From Synechococcus sp. CBW1107 (GTDB taxonomy: Bacteria > Cyanobacteriota > Cyanobacteriia > PCC-6307 > Cyanobiaceae), in assembly GCF_015841355.1 (NCBI RefSeq), contig NZ_CP064908.1, positions 744,001 to 808,000 of the forward strand: DNA of 64,000 bases, given 5' to 3'. How positions within the stretch are numbered: the stretch's first letter is position 1; every line of letters starts with the position of its first letter. Made by a program: the position numbers and the translations under genes. The notes below the pieces were generated by a model that ran no database searches, was not told where the DNA came from, and saw only the letters and a list, made by a program, of their open reading frames with translations. Below are positions 10,017-18,908 of the stretch, piece after piece.

Positions 10017-10892
10017 GTGCTCACCACAGGCACCCTGGCGCTGCTGGCCGCGGGAGGCGGCCTGATCGGCTTTCTGCTGGCGGTGCTCGGCGCCGGAGGA
10101 TCGATCCTGCTGATGCCCCTGCTGATCAGCGGCGTGGCCCTGCCCACCCGGGAGGCGGTGCCCCTGTCGCTGCTGGTGGTTACCCTGCTGGCCCTGGGCA
10201 ACGTGGGGCCTTACCTCCGTCGCCGCCAGGTGGCCTGGCGGCCGGCCCTGATCCTGGGTGTGCCGGCCCTGGCCGGCAGCTGGATCGGCGGAAGCCTGGT
10301 GAAGGCCGGCCTGATCCCTGAACCCGTCCAGCTGGCGGTGTTCGCCCTGGCGGCGCTGGTGGCCTCCTGGCTGCTGACCCGCCGCTCGACGCCGCGGGAG
10401 CCCCTGCCCCGGGCCGGCAGTGCAGGAGCGCCGATCAGCACCACGGTCTCCCTGGCCCTGCAGGGGGTGGTGGTGGGTCTGCTCACCGGCATCGCCGGCG
10501 TGGGAGGCGGGTTCGCGATCGTGCCGGCCCTGGTGCTGCTGGCCGGCCTGCCCATGCCCCTGGCCAGCGGCACCAGCCTGCTGCTGATCGCGGCCAACAG
10601 CCTGGTGGCCCTGACGGCGCAGGGCCACTGGCCTGCGACCAGCCTGCCGATGATGCTGCCGCTGCTGGCCGGCGGAGCCCTGGGGGGCCTGGTGGGTCAG
10701 TGGCTGGCACCGCATCTGCCGGAACGGCAGCTGCGGCGTGGCTTTGCGGCCCTGCTGATCGGCTCGGCCCTTCTCACCGGCGCGGAAGCCTGGAAGCGGC
10801 AGACGCCACCGGGAACGATGAAGCAGGCGGAGTCGGCACAACCCCCATCGCCGGCCATGTCGGTGCGCCACGACGCCGCATCAAGGCCTTGA
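10017..10892 (+). CDS. TauE/SafE (DUF81) sulfite/anion exporter
   Basis: 291 residues starting with GTG 3 bp after the dioxygenase stop, hence same transcript. It has about eight hydrophobic segments and two similar glycine-rich halves (AGGGLIGFLLAVLGAGGSIL near the start; GIAGVGGGFAIVPALVLLAG in the middle), the DUF81 pattern. Family members export sulfite, sulfoacetate or related anions. Directly after a persulfide dioxygenase, sulfite efflux is the natural inference. Hydrophilic tail of about 25 residues. Confidence 0.85.
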   Translation: MLTTGTLALLAAGGGLIGFLLAVLGAGGSILLMPLLISGVALPTREAVPLSLLVVTLLALGNVGPYLRRRQVAWRPALILGVPALAGSWIGGSLVKAGLIPEPVQLAVFALAALVASWLLTRRSTPREPLPRAGSAGAPISTTVSLALQGVVVGLLTGIAGVGGGFAIVPALVLLAGLPMPLASGTSLLLIAANSLVALTAQGHWPATSLPMMLPLLAGGALGGLVGQWLAPHLPERQLRRGFAALLIGSALLTGAEAWKRQTPPGTMKQAESAQPPSPAMSVRHDAASRP

Positions 10893-10905
10893 TCCGGCAT
10901 GGACT

Positions 10906-13347
10906 TCAGATCCCGCTGGGCCGTCCCTGCAGACCCAGCAGCTGCCGGCGGGGATCAAAGAGCTCGTAGGCCAGGATCTTCACGCGGTCATTGAAGACGA
11001 AGAAGATCAGGCTGTACCCCCAGACGGCCAGGGCCAGGGGCCAGCCCAGGGGAGTCATGACCACGCCGTACACCGCCAGCAGCGTGGCGGCGACCTGGGT
11101 CACGAGCACCGCCGTGGTCAGGATCGTGGCCGGCCGCGACTGCCAGAAGGGTCCGCGGGTCCGCGCCACGAACACCGTCAGATGCCCGGCCACGGACAGC
11201 TTGAGGTACAGCAGGGTCTGGACCGTGTCCCGGCCGAGCTCGAGAAGATGCTCCGCGACATAGAGGAGGCCGAAGGACTCAGCCACCCCCAGAACCCCCA
11301 GCACGCTGGCCACGCCGAGGACCACCGGCATGTTCCAGCGCTCGGGCCGGAGGGAGAAGGATGCACGGTCATAGGCGATCGAGAGGATGGCGCCATCGTT
11401 GAGCAGGGCCAGCAGCACGATCATCACCGCCGTCACTGGATAGAAGTCGAAGACAAGAATCGACAGTGTCGTGAACAGCAGCACCCGGATCGTTTCCGCG
11501 ATTCTGTAGATCGCATAGTGGTTCATTCGCTGAAAGATGCGGCGGCTTTCGCGCACCGCCTCGGCCACGATCGAGAGGCCTGGAGTCAGGAGCACGATGT
11601 CGGCCGCGGCCCGGGCGGCATCGGTCGCATTCGACACGGCGATGCCCGCATCCGCCTTCCTGAGCGCAGGGGCGTCATTGACCCCATCACCAGTCATGCC
11701 CACGAAATGTCCGCGCTGCTGGAGCACATCGACGATGTGATATTTGTTCTCTGGAAAGACCTGAGCAAAGCCATCCGCCTGCTCGATCGCCTCGCTCAGC
11801 TGGCCGCTGTGATGGGGCGGTGAGTCGAGCAACAGAGCCGAGTCCAGGATTCGCTGGCCCAGACCCAGCTGCCTGGCCATTTCCAGGGCGATGGCGTGCT
11901 GATCGCCGGTGATCATCTTCACCGACACTCCCAGCTGCTGGAGCTCGGCAATGGTGGTGGCGGAATCCGGCCGCGGTGGATCCAGCAGCGGCAGGATTCC
12001 CAGATAGTTCCAGTGTCCCGTGGCATCGGTACGCGCCACCCCGAGCGAGCGGAAACCGCGCCCGGCGAAGCTGAGGCTCACCGCCTCCACCTGCGCAGCC
12101 AGGGCAGGGTCACCCCCCACCAGGGCGAGGATCACCTGAGGGGCTCCCTTGCTGACCCGGAAGCACTCACCGGCGGCTGTTCTCAGGCTGGCTTCGGTGC
12201 GTTTGCCGACGGGATCGAAGGGGATGAACCGCTCGAGCGTGGCCTCTGGATTCAAGCCCTGCTCGGCAGCGGAGTTGAGGATCACCAGATCGATCGGATC
12301 CTGACTCTCCCAGCGGGAGGCCAGGGCAGCGGCTTCCAGGATCTGCGCGGCCGTGGAGGATCCGAAGCAGAACGGGGGACCCGTGCTGAGCTGGTTGCGG
12401 GTGAGGGTGCCGGTCTTGTCGGAGCAGAGCACATCGATGCCCGCCAGCTCCTCGATCGCGGCGAGCTTGCTGACGATCGCCTGCTTCCTGGCGAGCCTCT
12501 CCGCCCCCACGGCCATGGTGACCGAGAGCACGGCGGGCATGGCCACCGGGATGGAGGCCACGGTGAGCACGAGCGAGAACGTCAGGATCGTGATCAGGCT
12601 CTGATGCCGGAAGATCCCCACCATCAGGATCACCAGAACGAGGACCAGAGCCAGGGCGATCAGGTAATCGCCGATGTTCAGGACGGCCTGCTGAAAGTGG
12701 CTGACCGAACGGGTTCCCTGCACCAGCCGGGCCGTTGTGGCGAAGGAGGTGGCGGCACCGGTGGCATGGACCAGAGCGTCGGTTTCACCCCGTTTGACGA
12801 TGGAGCCGGAGTAGAGGATGGATTCCGCCTGCTTCGCCACGGGCAACGATTCCCCGGTCAGGGCCGACTGGTCGACCTCGATCGCCTCAGCGCCGACCTG
12901 GAGCGCATCGGCGGGAACGATGTCACCGGAGCGCAGATGCAGGAGATCACCGGGCACCAGGTCCCGGGCGGGGATGGTGCTCCAGCGGCCATCCCGCTTC
13001 ACCCGGGCCAGCAGGGCCAGCTGCGAGCGCAGGGCCTCGATGGCATGGCCGGCCTGGTGTTCCTCCCAGAAGCCCACCAGCGCATTCACCGCCAGAAGGG
13101 TGATGATGATGCCGAAATCGGTCCAGTCGCCCACGAGCGCCGAGAGCAGCGCCGCTGATTCGATCATCCAGGGGATGGGCCCCCAGAGGTGCTCCAGCAG
13201 CTGACTCCAGACGCTTCGAGCCGTTTCGGGGAGGGTGTTGGGTCCGTGGCGCTCGAGCCGCTGCCGGGCCTCCTCGCCGCTCAGTCCCTCCAGATCTGTC
13301 TGCAGACGCTGCTGCGCTTCAGCGAGGGTGGTCGGGGTGACGGCCAT
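10906..13347 (-). CDS. Plasma-membrane-type H+-ATPase (P3A P-type)
   Basis: 813 residues. Cation-ATPase N-domain first (GLSGEEARQRLERHGPNTLPE), then two membrane helices, the actuator motif TGES (near residue 150), phosphorylation site DKTGTLT (near 315), MITGD, and hinge motif TGDGVNDAPAL followed by six C-terminal helices. Absence of metal-binding CPC and of a heavy-metal N-domain, and the short actuator, fit the P3A proton pumps of fungi, plants and some prokaryotes. Role: proton export and membrane energisation or pH control. It converges with the TauE gene (13 bp between stops). Confidence 0.88.
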   Translation of the reverse strand: MAVTPTTLAEAQQRLQTDLEGLSGEEARQRLERHGPNTLPETARSVWSQLLEHLWGPIPWMIESAALLSALVGDWTDFGIIITLLAVNALVGFWEEHQAGHAIEALRSQLALLARVKRDGRWSTIPARDLVPGDLLHLRSGDIVPADALQVGAEAIEVDQSALTGESLPVAKQAESILYSGSIVKRGETDALVHATGAATSFATTARLVQGTRSVSHFQQAVLNIGDYLIALALVLVLVILMVGIFRHQSLITILTFSLVLTVASIPVAMPAVLSVTMAVGAERLARKQAIVSKLAAIEELAGIDVLCSDKTGTLTRNQLSTGPPFCFGSSTAAQILEAAALASRWESQDPIDLVILNSAAEQGLNPEATLERFIPFDPVGKRTEASLRTAAGECFRVSKGAPQVILALVGGDPALAAQVEAVSLSFAGRGFRSLGVARTDATGHWNYLGILPLLDPPRPDSATTIAELQQLGVSVKMITGDQHAIALEMARQLGLGQRILDSALLLDSPPHHSGQLSEAIEQADGFAQVFPENKYHIVDVLQQRGHFVGMTGDGVNDAPALRKADAGIAVSNATDAARAAADIVLLTPGLSIVAEAVRESRRIFQRMNHYAIYRIAETIRVLLFTTLSILVFDFYPVTAVMIVLLALLNDGAILSIAYDRASFSLRPERWNMPVVLGVASVLGVLGVAESFGLLYVAEHLLELGRDTVQTLLYLKLSVAGHLTVFVARTRGPFWQSRPATILTTAVLVTQVAATLLAVYGVVMTPLGWPLALAVWGYSLIFFVFNDRVKILAYELFDPRRQLLGLQGRPSGI

Positions 13348-13368
13348 GGGCGTGCACCGGAGGCTCCC

Positions 13369-15549
13369 TCATGGATAGCCCTGGCGGGACGGCGGCGCTT
13401 CGGCACTCAGCAACGGTCCGCCGGCGAGGCGGCGAATCGCCACGATGCCGGGCCTCGGCGGGCGACCGGGAACGCCGGAGGGCCAGTTGGAGCCCAGGGG
13501 CACCCAGCGCCGCTGCTCGAACGCGCGGCCGTCACGGTCCACCAGTCGGTGAACCTGCCAGTCCCCGGCACTCCCCTGGCGGGTGCCATGGCGTTCGCCG
13601 GGATGCTGGACCGAGAGGAACAGGGTGTTGTCACCGGCATCGAAGCAGGGGCCGGTGAGCTCGCACTCGACCGGTCCGGTGGCGAAGCAGAAGGCTCCTC
13701 CAGCAGCGGCCCCCTGGCTGGGGAGCACCCAGCAGCTGTTGTTGCCGAAGACCTCGAGGTCGGCCGATCCACCGCCGCGGTCGGTCACCATCCAGAGGTT
13801 GCCCGAGCGGTCGACGGCCAGGTTGTCGGGACCCGAAAACCCCTGGCCCCCCTGCCAGGGGGCGCCGCCGGTGGCCAGCATCCGCCAACGGAAGGTCGTC
13901 GCGGCGGAGCCGTTTTCGTGCAGGACCATGATCCAGCCGTGGGGCCAGGCGGTCTCGCCGTTGGGGCCGTGAAACACCGCCGGATCGGCGCGGCCGCCGT
14001 CATCGGAGCCCGCGGCGGTGAAGGCCACCAGCAGATCGCCGCTGAGGGGATCGATCACCGTGTCTTCCGGTCTGGCGGCGGCGGTGGCGCCGATGGCGCT
14101 GGCGGCCAGGTGGGCATCGATCAGGATGGCGCCCAGGCGCTCCTCGCCCTCGCCGGGGTAGAGGTCGGCCAGGGTGGCGTAACGCCGGCAGTAGGCCTCC
14201 ACCGCCTCGTCGCTGGCCAGGGCTTCGGCGCCTGGCTGGCCGCGGTCACCGTGGGGGAGCAGAGAGGGCTGCTGAAAGGCATAGGCCGCGTAGTGACTGG
14301 GCCGCTGCGGCTTCACGGGGGTGCTGGGATCGAGCGGAAGCCAGCGGCCTGTGCCATCGGGCTCGAAGCGGGCCGCCTCCAGGCGTCCGGCCTCGAGCAG
14401 GGCCGAATTGGCCGGATCGGCGGGATCAGCGATCAGCGCCTCGCTCACGAAGCGGTAGAGGTGTCCGCCGTGGCGATCGCAGCCGGAATAGACCACGAGC
14501 GGCTGACCCGCCTTGGCCCTCACGGCCACCGCCTCGTGACGGAAGCGGCCGAGGGCGGAATGTTTCACGGCGGGCCGCCCTGGCTGACGGGGATCGACCT
14601 CCACCATCCAGCCGTACTTGTTGCCCGACAGCGCGAAGGGATTGCCGAGCCCGTCCAGCTTCCTGCCATCGCAGCGAAACGGCTGCGTCGCGGGAGACGG
14701 AGACGTGCCATCGGCGTACACCGCCTCCACCACGTGGAACTGGATGTTTTCCTCGGCCGAGAGCACCGTGCCCCAGGGGGTCACCCCACCTGCGCAGTTG
14801 GCGAAGGTGCCGATGCTGCGATCAGCCAGTCCGTCGTCGTGGCCCAGGCGCTTCCCCAGGCGGAAGACGGCGGCGGCCGGTCCGCTGATGCGCAGCCGGC
14901 GGGATGGATCCTCCAACCCCTCAAGCCCCGTGAGGCGGCGGTCGTACGGTCCGATCCGGCGACGCCAGAGCCCCCCCGCCTCCTGCCGGAGCTCGATCAC
15001 ACCGATGCCCTGATCCTCGAGAGCGGCTCTCGCCACCGCACGCACCAGCTGAAGCAGAGGGTCATCCGGCGCCAGGGACGTCGCATCCACCGAGCCGCCG
15101 TGCGGTCTGAGCCCCTCGATCAGCTCCGCCCAGGGCAGGGCCATGCCGGTGGCCTCGCCATACCCCTCGCTCCAGCCCCTTGGACTGATGTACTCGAAAT
15201 TGACCGTGAGCAACGCCCGCCCCTCTCCCAGCGGGGTGAACGCCAGGTGGTCATTGTTGAAGCCGAAGCGGCCATCGCCGAGCGGATCACCCCAGGCGGC
15301 CAGCAGATCGGCGCGGTAGCCGCGCGGCACCACCAGGCGATCTTCGAGCGAAACGCGCCGCAACTGACGCTGCTGCTCGGCAGCCGAGCGACCATCGCCC
15401 CACAGGGGCAGGGGCAACGGGACGGGCTCGAAAGGGATCTGTGCAGGGGAAGGCTGGAGCGCCGAGGCCGCGACGCGTGATTCCACCCGCGTGGCGAGGG
15501 ATGCACCGGCGGCAAGACCGAGGAGGACGAACAGATCACGGCGGTGCAT
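13369..15549 (-). CDS. phoX: PhoX-like alkaline phosphatase (DUF839), Tat-exported
   Basis: 726 residues. It starts MHRRDLFVLLGLAAGASLA, a twin-arginine signal (RRDLF). The body has the DUF839/PhoX beta-propeller pattern: VPRGYRADLLAAWGDPLG, GFNNDHLAF, VNFEYISP, CAGGVTPWGTVLSAEENIQ, then PDNLAVDRSGNLWMVTD. PhoX enzymes are secreted calcium/iron phosphomonoesterases induced by phosphate starvation, common in marine and freshwater picocyanobacteria. Whether a Pho box lies upstream could not be judged by eye. The H+-ATPase gene follows after 21 bp on the same strand. Confidence 0.82.
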   Translation of the reverse strand: MHRRDLFVLLGLAAGASLATRVESRVAASALQPSPAQIPFEPVPLPLPLWGDGRSAAEQQRQLRRVSLEDRLVVPRGYRADLLAAWGDPLGDGRFGFNNDHLAFTPLGEGRALLTVNFEYISPRGWSEGYGEATGMALPWAELIEGLRPHGGSVDATSLAPDDPLLQLVRAVARAALEDQGIGVIELRQEAGGLWRRRIGPYDRRLTGLEGLEDPSRRLRISGPAAAVFRLGKRLGHDDGLADRSIGTFANCAGGVTPWGTVLSAEENIQFHVVEAVYADGTSPSPATQPFRCDGRKLDGLGNPFALSGNKYGWMVEVDPRQPGRPAVKHSALGRFRHEAVAVRAKAGQPLVVYSGCDRHGGHLYRFVSEALIADPADPANSALLEAGRLEAARFEPDGTGRWLPLDPSTPVKPQRPSHYAAYAFQQPSLLPHGDRGQPGAEALASDEAVEAYCRRYATLADLYPGEGEERLGAILIDAHLAASAIGATAAARPEDTVIDPLSGDLLVAFTAAGSDDGGRADPAVFHGPNGETAWPHGWIMVLHENGSAATTFRWRMLATGGAPWQGGQGFSGPDNLAVDRSGNLWMVTDRGGGSADLEVFGNNSCWVLPSQGAAAGGAFCFATGPVECELTGPCFDAGDNTLFLSVQHPGERHGTRQGSAGDWQVHRLVDRDGRAFEQRRWVPLGSNWPSGVPGRPPRPGIVAIRRLAGGPLLSAEAPPSRQGYP

Positions 15550-15639
15550 GGCTGGAGCCCGACCCGCAGCAGAGGTGACGAAGGCCAGGCCCCCACAGCT
15601 CTCACAGCAAGGGGGTGAGCGGCGGTGGCCCAGGACACC

Positions 15640-15945
15640 TCAGTGGCCGCAGCGCGCCGAATGATTCACCTGCGACTGGACGGAGCACACCAGGGTGGCC
15701 ACCGCACCGGCCGGGAAGGGCACGGCATCGCCGGACTGGGTGCTGCTGGGAAGGGCATGGAGCCATTCCCGGCAGCAGGCCAGGGCTTCAAGCACGGCAT
15801 TCTCCTGCTGAAGGGCATCCTGATCGCACCAGTGCGTGAGGCGGTCAGCGATGCTTCCCGCCTCGATGGGGCAGGACACAGTCAATTCCTCACACCCGGA
15901 TGGGGAGGGCGCGAGGGACGACGGGCGAGTTGGTGGAGTGACCAT
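15640..15945 (-). CDS. Hypothetical protein (weak)
   Basis: 101-residue open frame with helical, Cys-containing composition (ADRLTHWCDQDALQQENAVLE, shown here only as a low-complexity-free stretch). No family recognised. It is upstream of phoX on the same strand with about 90 bp between. The opposite strand is also open, so coding status is uncertain. Confidence 0.3.
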   Translation of the reverse strand: MVTPPTRPSSLAPSPSGCEELTVSCPIEAGSIADRLTHWCDQDALQQENAVLEALACCREWLHALPSSTQSGDAVPFPAGAVATLVCSVQSQVNHSARCGH

Positions 15946-16006
15946 GGCTCAACGGCAACGGAACCGTGGCGGACAACCGCCTCAAGACGCGATCAGTCGC
16001 GTGTGA

Positions 16007-16252
16007 TCAGCCCCGCCAGGTGGGCAACCCATGGCGACCACGGTTGCGCCAGAGGGATTCAGCACTCACGTGCAGGCCATGACGGGCCGCCAGGCTGGCG
16101 GCGGCATGGGTGGAACCGGTGTTCTTCAGCGCCTGGGCAAAGACCGGATCGTGGCTGGCCAGCCTCTGCAGGGCGTGGAGGTCATCGAGGCTCGTGTGAA
16201 CGGTTCGCTCCGGAGCCATCAGGCCTGGAGCGGACGGAACAGCTTGCATCAT
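16007..16252 (-). CDS. Nif11-like leader peptide
   Basis: 81 residues. The central segment LHALQRLASHDPVFAQALK, then THAAASLAARHGLHVSAESLW, has the helical Nif11 pattern (short helix, D/P-xF/L, 'A..LA...G..VS...L'). Nif11 domains serve as leaders of ribosomally made peptides such as prochlorosins, or occur as orphan proteins. The tail RNRGRHGLPTWRG lacks the Cys/Ser/Thr-rich core of a lanthipeptide and no modifying enzyme is nearby. The start could also be the ATG at 16249 or 16219. Confidence 0.6.
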   Translation of the reverse strand: MMQAVPSAPGLMAPERTVHTSLDDLHALQRLASHDPVFAQALKNTGSTHAAASLAARHGLHVSAESLWRNRGRHGLPTWRG

Positions 16253-16553
16253 CTCATCAATCTCCCGATCTCTTCCCCAAGCCTAAGCAGATAGCCACGG
16301 GCATTGATCAGTATTCGTACCTATCTTTACTTAAGCCGAATTCGCCTGACAGCCCGACAATCACGCACTTATTTTATCACAGTCATGACTCCTTTTTGAG
16401 CAAGCCGTTCATTCCTGATTGGCGAGATCCAACTCTCGAGATCAGATCCTCCAAGCCTCGGCGCACCAATCCCCGAGGCTCCGGTCGTCCTCGATGCCTT
16501 GGCAGTGGCCATGGATCTGGAGCATGCTGGAACCAGTGGTGCCGTTCCCTGAG
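16253..16553. other. Intergenic, no gene seen
   Basis: About 300 bp of visibly lower GC (runs such as tacttaagccgaattcgcc and cacttattttatcacagtc) between the divergent Nif11 and hypothetical genes. Probably holds both promoters; no dyad or RNA gene recognised. Confidence 0.4.
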
Positions 16554-17075
16554 ATGACACGCGAGCGCGACCCTTTCCGAATTCCCAGAGCCGGCTGGGA
16601 GGCCGCCCCGCTGGCGGGGCTGGCGTCGATCGACCTCAACCAGAACGGCGGGGCCTTCACGGGACGGGAATTCTTCTCCGAGTCGACCGTGGGGGGCGTC
16701 CTCTGCTTTGCCGCCTATCAGGCCCTGCTCACGGCCCTGCGCACCGAAGCCCTGCGCAAGCGTGGTGAACTCGACCGCTTCACCCAGGTTCGTCTGGTGC
16801 TGAGCACGAGCCTGGAATCCGCGAAAACCGGCGTGGCCGTGGGCGCCGTGCTCTCCGTGGTGCTGCTGGTCTTTCCCTGGCTCACGGTTCCCCTCTCGCT
16901 ACTGGGGGTGGTGGGCACGGCCAAGGCCTCCCTCGATCTCTTCCATGCCTTCTGGGACGGCCTCGACGACCAGCAGAAGCTGCAGGTCACCGTGGCCGCC
17001 CACGAGGCCGGCGTCAGCCTGAGCGATTTCTTCCGCAACGACGGCGAGGGCCTGGGTCGGACAGCTCTCGGGTGA
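16554..17075 (+). CDS. Conserved-looking membrane-associated hypothetical protein
   Basis: 173 residues from the ATG at 16554 (MTRERDPFRI). Aromatic and Gly-rich N-terminus, then helices with one or two hydrophobic stretches around residues 95-125 (VAVGAVLSVVLLVFPWLTVP) and an acidic helical end. No catalytic motif and no family I can name. Divergent from the Nif11 gene. Confidence 0.55.
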   Translation: MTRERDPFRIPRAGWEAAPLAGLASIDLNQNGGAFTGREFFSESTVGGVLCFAAYQALLTALRTEALRKRGELDRFTQVRLVLSTSLESAKTGVAVGAVLSVVLLVFPWLTVPLSLLGVVGTAKASLDLFHAFWDGLDDQQKLQVTVAAHEAGVSLSDFFRNDGEGLGRTALG

Positions 17076-17170
17076 GCGCAGAGTCACCCATGCCCTCTCG
17101 GACCGATGCGGTGCCGGGCGCCTGAGTGCAGACAGCCCGGATGTTCAGTCGTGCCTGACTGGCCCGGCGA

Positions 17171-17476
17171 CTAGCGATACCGCCAGAGATAAGGAGAGTT
17201 GCGGTTGGGGGTTCGATAGTCGAAACGGATTCCTTTTTCCACGTTCGCAATCGCGTTATCGACATCGATCAAGGCCTGCTTTCGATAGCCACCTTTGTCG
17301 GGTGTGGCTCTGAGCAGCTGGGTTCTCGCCTCGCGAAGGCTCTCAAGCGCGGCCTGCATCATGGGCTGTTGCTGAGCAAGGCTCTGGGTGGAGAAACCGA
17401 TGACGGTTCCCAGCAACAGGGCTGAACCGGCCAGACCCATTCGGCTGATCGCGGTTGTGGGGTTGCTCTTGAACAT
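17171..17476 (-). CDS. Small secreted helical protein
   Basis: 101 residues from the ATG at 17476 (MFKSNPTTAI). The signal peptide is clear: basic start, hydrophobic GSALLLGTVIGFSTQSLAQ, cleavage after AQ. The mature part AALESLREARTQLLRATP, DKGGYRKQALIDVDNAI, ANVEKGI is a helical hairpin pattern seen in small periplasmic proteins of many bacteria that lack a defined function. An earlier ATG at 17518 would lengthen the N-region. Confidence 0.65.
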   Translation of the reverse strand: MFKSNPTTAISRMGLAGSALLLGTVIGFSTQSLAQQQPMMQAALESLREARTQLLRATPDKGGYRKQALIDVDNAIANVEKGIRFDYRTPNRNSPYLWRYR

Positions 17477-17831
17477 GGTTCTCGGAAAATTCGTGTACTG
17501 GAACCCCATCAGCATCACCAGGCGATGTGACTGAACGATGAGATGTCGAACCGTCAGACGTTATCAGCTATTACTGAGCCTGGCTGGCCTCAGAACGGCC
17601 GGGAAAGGAACGGCTGAATTCGAGTGATTTCATGCCGACACTGATGAGTCCAGTCAGCCGGATGTGCGCCATCCCTGGACCAGACCTGTGGTCCCGCGAG
17701 GTGAGACAGGAGAGAACTGCTGTCCGGGAGGATCGGCCCGCCGGTGATCCGGATGGCCCACACGCTTGAGGTGCGACGACTGCCCTGCCTCGCCATGGAC
17801 CACGGGACCCGACCCCTTGCCTTTTTGGCTT
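17477..17831. other. Intergenic, no gene seen
   Basis: About 350 bp between the small secreted protein and the rhodanese promoter. No convincing open frame, repeat or RNA; open frames on the minus strand here are antisense shadows of the rhodanese and OsmC genes. Confidence 0.5.
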
Positions 17832-17851
17832 TTATGTGGCTATGGTCATAA
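17832..17851. promoter_or_regulatory. Sulfide-regulon operator (rhodanese)
   Basis: TTATGTGGCTATGGTCATAA: perfect 5-bp arms around N10, 24 bp before the rhodanese start. Differs from the site at 8804 at only a few positions. TATGGT within it is a plausible -10 box with extended TGTG. Confidence 0.65.
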
Positions 17852-17875
17852 CAGCACCAAAGGCCCTTCTGCGCC

Positions 17876-18418
17876 ATGACGACCACCACCACTGCGATGG
17901 CCACTCCCTCCCGAATCACCGCCAAGGACCTGGCCAAGCAACTGGCGGCCCGCGAGGTCACCTTGATCGACGTGCGCGAACCGATGGAGTACGCCAGCGG
18001 GCACATCAGCGGCAGTCTCAATGTCCCCCTCTCCCGCATCACCGAGACCGACCTGCCCAGCGGTCCGCTCGTGCTGGTGTGCCAGAGCGGCAAGCGCAGC
18101 ACCAAGGCCCTCACCCAGCTGCTGCAGCAGGGCCATCCCCATCCGCTGGCGGATCTTGAGGGGGGAGTGCCCGCCTGGCAGCAGGCTGGCCGCCCGCTGC
18201 GGAAACTGAAGGGGGCCCCCCTGCCGCTCATGCGCCAGGTGCAGATCGCCGCAGGCTCCCTGGTGCTGCTCGGACTGATTCTGAGCAACACCGTGGCCCC
18301 TGCCTGGATCCTGCTCACCTGGTTCGTGGGGGCGGGTCTCACCTTCGCCGGCATCACCGGCTTCTGCGGCATGGCCAGGCTGCTGGCTGCCATGCCCTGG
18401 AACAAGGTGACGTTGTGA
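17876..18418 (+). CDS. Membrane-anchored rhodanese (YgaP-like)
   Basis: 180 residues. Rhodanese domain at about 12-110 with IDVREPMEY and the active loop CQSGKRS (catalytic Cys, then Arg five residues on). Then a DUF2892-like membrane part with two helices (LVLLGLILSNTVAPAWILL and FVGAGLTFAGITGFCG). E. coli YgaP has this same layout and handles sulfane sulfur at the membrane, under the ArsR-type YgaV. Here an operator like those of the ArsR/MBL loci lies upstream and an OsmC-family gene follows 12 bp later. An alternative ATG is at 17897. Confidence 0.88.
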   Translation: MTTTTTAMATPSRITAKDLAKQLAAREVTLIDVREPMEYASGHISGSLNVPLSRITETDLPSGPLVLVCQSGKRSTKALTQLLQQGHPHPLADLEGGVPAWQQAGRPLRKLKGAPLPLMRQVQIAAGSLVLLGLILSNTVAPAWILLTWFVGAGLTFAGITGFCGMARLLAAMPWNKVTL

Positions 18419-18430
18419 GGGCCTCTTGCA

Positions 18431-18877
18431 ATGGCTGAACGCCTCTTCCAGTTCCGGCTGCACAGCAGCCACCATGGTCCGGATCGCCAGAGCGAGGATG
18501 TGGTGGTGGAGTTCCTCACCGATGCCGGTGAGTGGCAATCCCAGGAGCTCAGCCTCACCATGCCGGGCTTCAGGCTCTACCTGATCTCGCTGCTGCTCTG
18601 CCAGCACGTCTATCTGGTGGCCAATGCCAGGGAAAGGGGCCTCCCGCTGCAAGCGGTGGACGCTGATTTCAAGGTCACCACCAGCAGCGACTGGATCCTC
18701 AAGCGTGTGGAGGGTGACTTCCGTCTGCGCCTGGATCCTGCCGCCGCTGACCAGGAGAGAGGCCGCGTCGATGCCGAGGCCATGGCTCACCTGCAGGAGC
18801 GCATGACGCTCTGCCCCGTCTCCCGCAACCTCCCAGGCGGGGTGCACAAGCGCATCGACCTCCGCCTGCTTGGCTGA
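18431..18877 (+). CDS. OsmC/Ohr-family-like protein
   Basis: 148 residues. The OsmC pattern is recognisable: a long central helix [18 protein letters not shown] followed by [14 protein letters not shown], and a C-terminal [10 protein letters not shown] with the second conserved cysteine. OsmC/Ohr proteins reduce peroxides with a Cys pair, and some relatives act on organic persulfides. It is 12 bp after the rhodanese, so probably co-transcribed and in the same sulfur regulon. The start of pdxH lies about 30 bp downstream, so pdxH may be read through from this promoter. Confidence 0.65.
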   Translation: MAERLFQFRLHSSHHGPDRQSEDVVVEFLTDAGEWQSQELSLTMPGFRLYLISLLLCQHVYLVANARERGLPLQAVDADFKVTTSSDWILKRVEGDFRLRLDPAAADQERGRVDAEAMAHLQERMTLCPVSRNLPGGVHKRIDLRLLG

Positions 18878-18908
18878 ACGCTGGAGCGATGCCGTCGATC
18901 GGAGCGCC

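Noticed and set aside
8832-10871. 679-codon open frame antisense to MBL-rhodanese and TauE
   Set aside because: Composition is low-complexity Gln/Gly/Arg; both sense genes have full motifs.
13189-15480. 763-codon open frame antisense to PhoX
   Set aside because: Same antisense artefact; PhoX motifs and Tat signal are on the minus strand.
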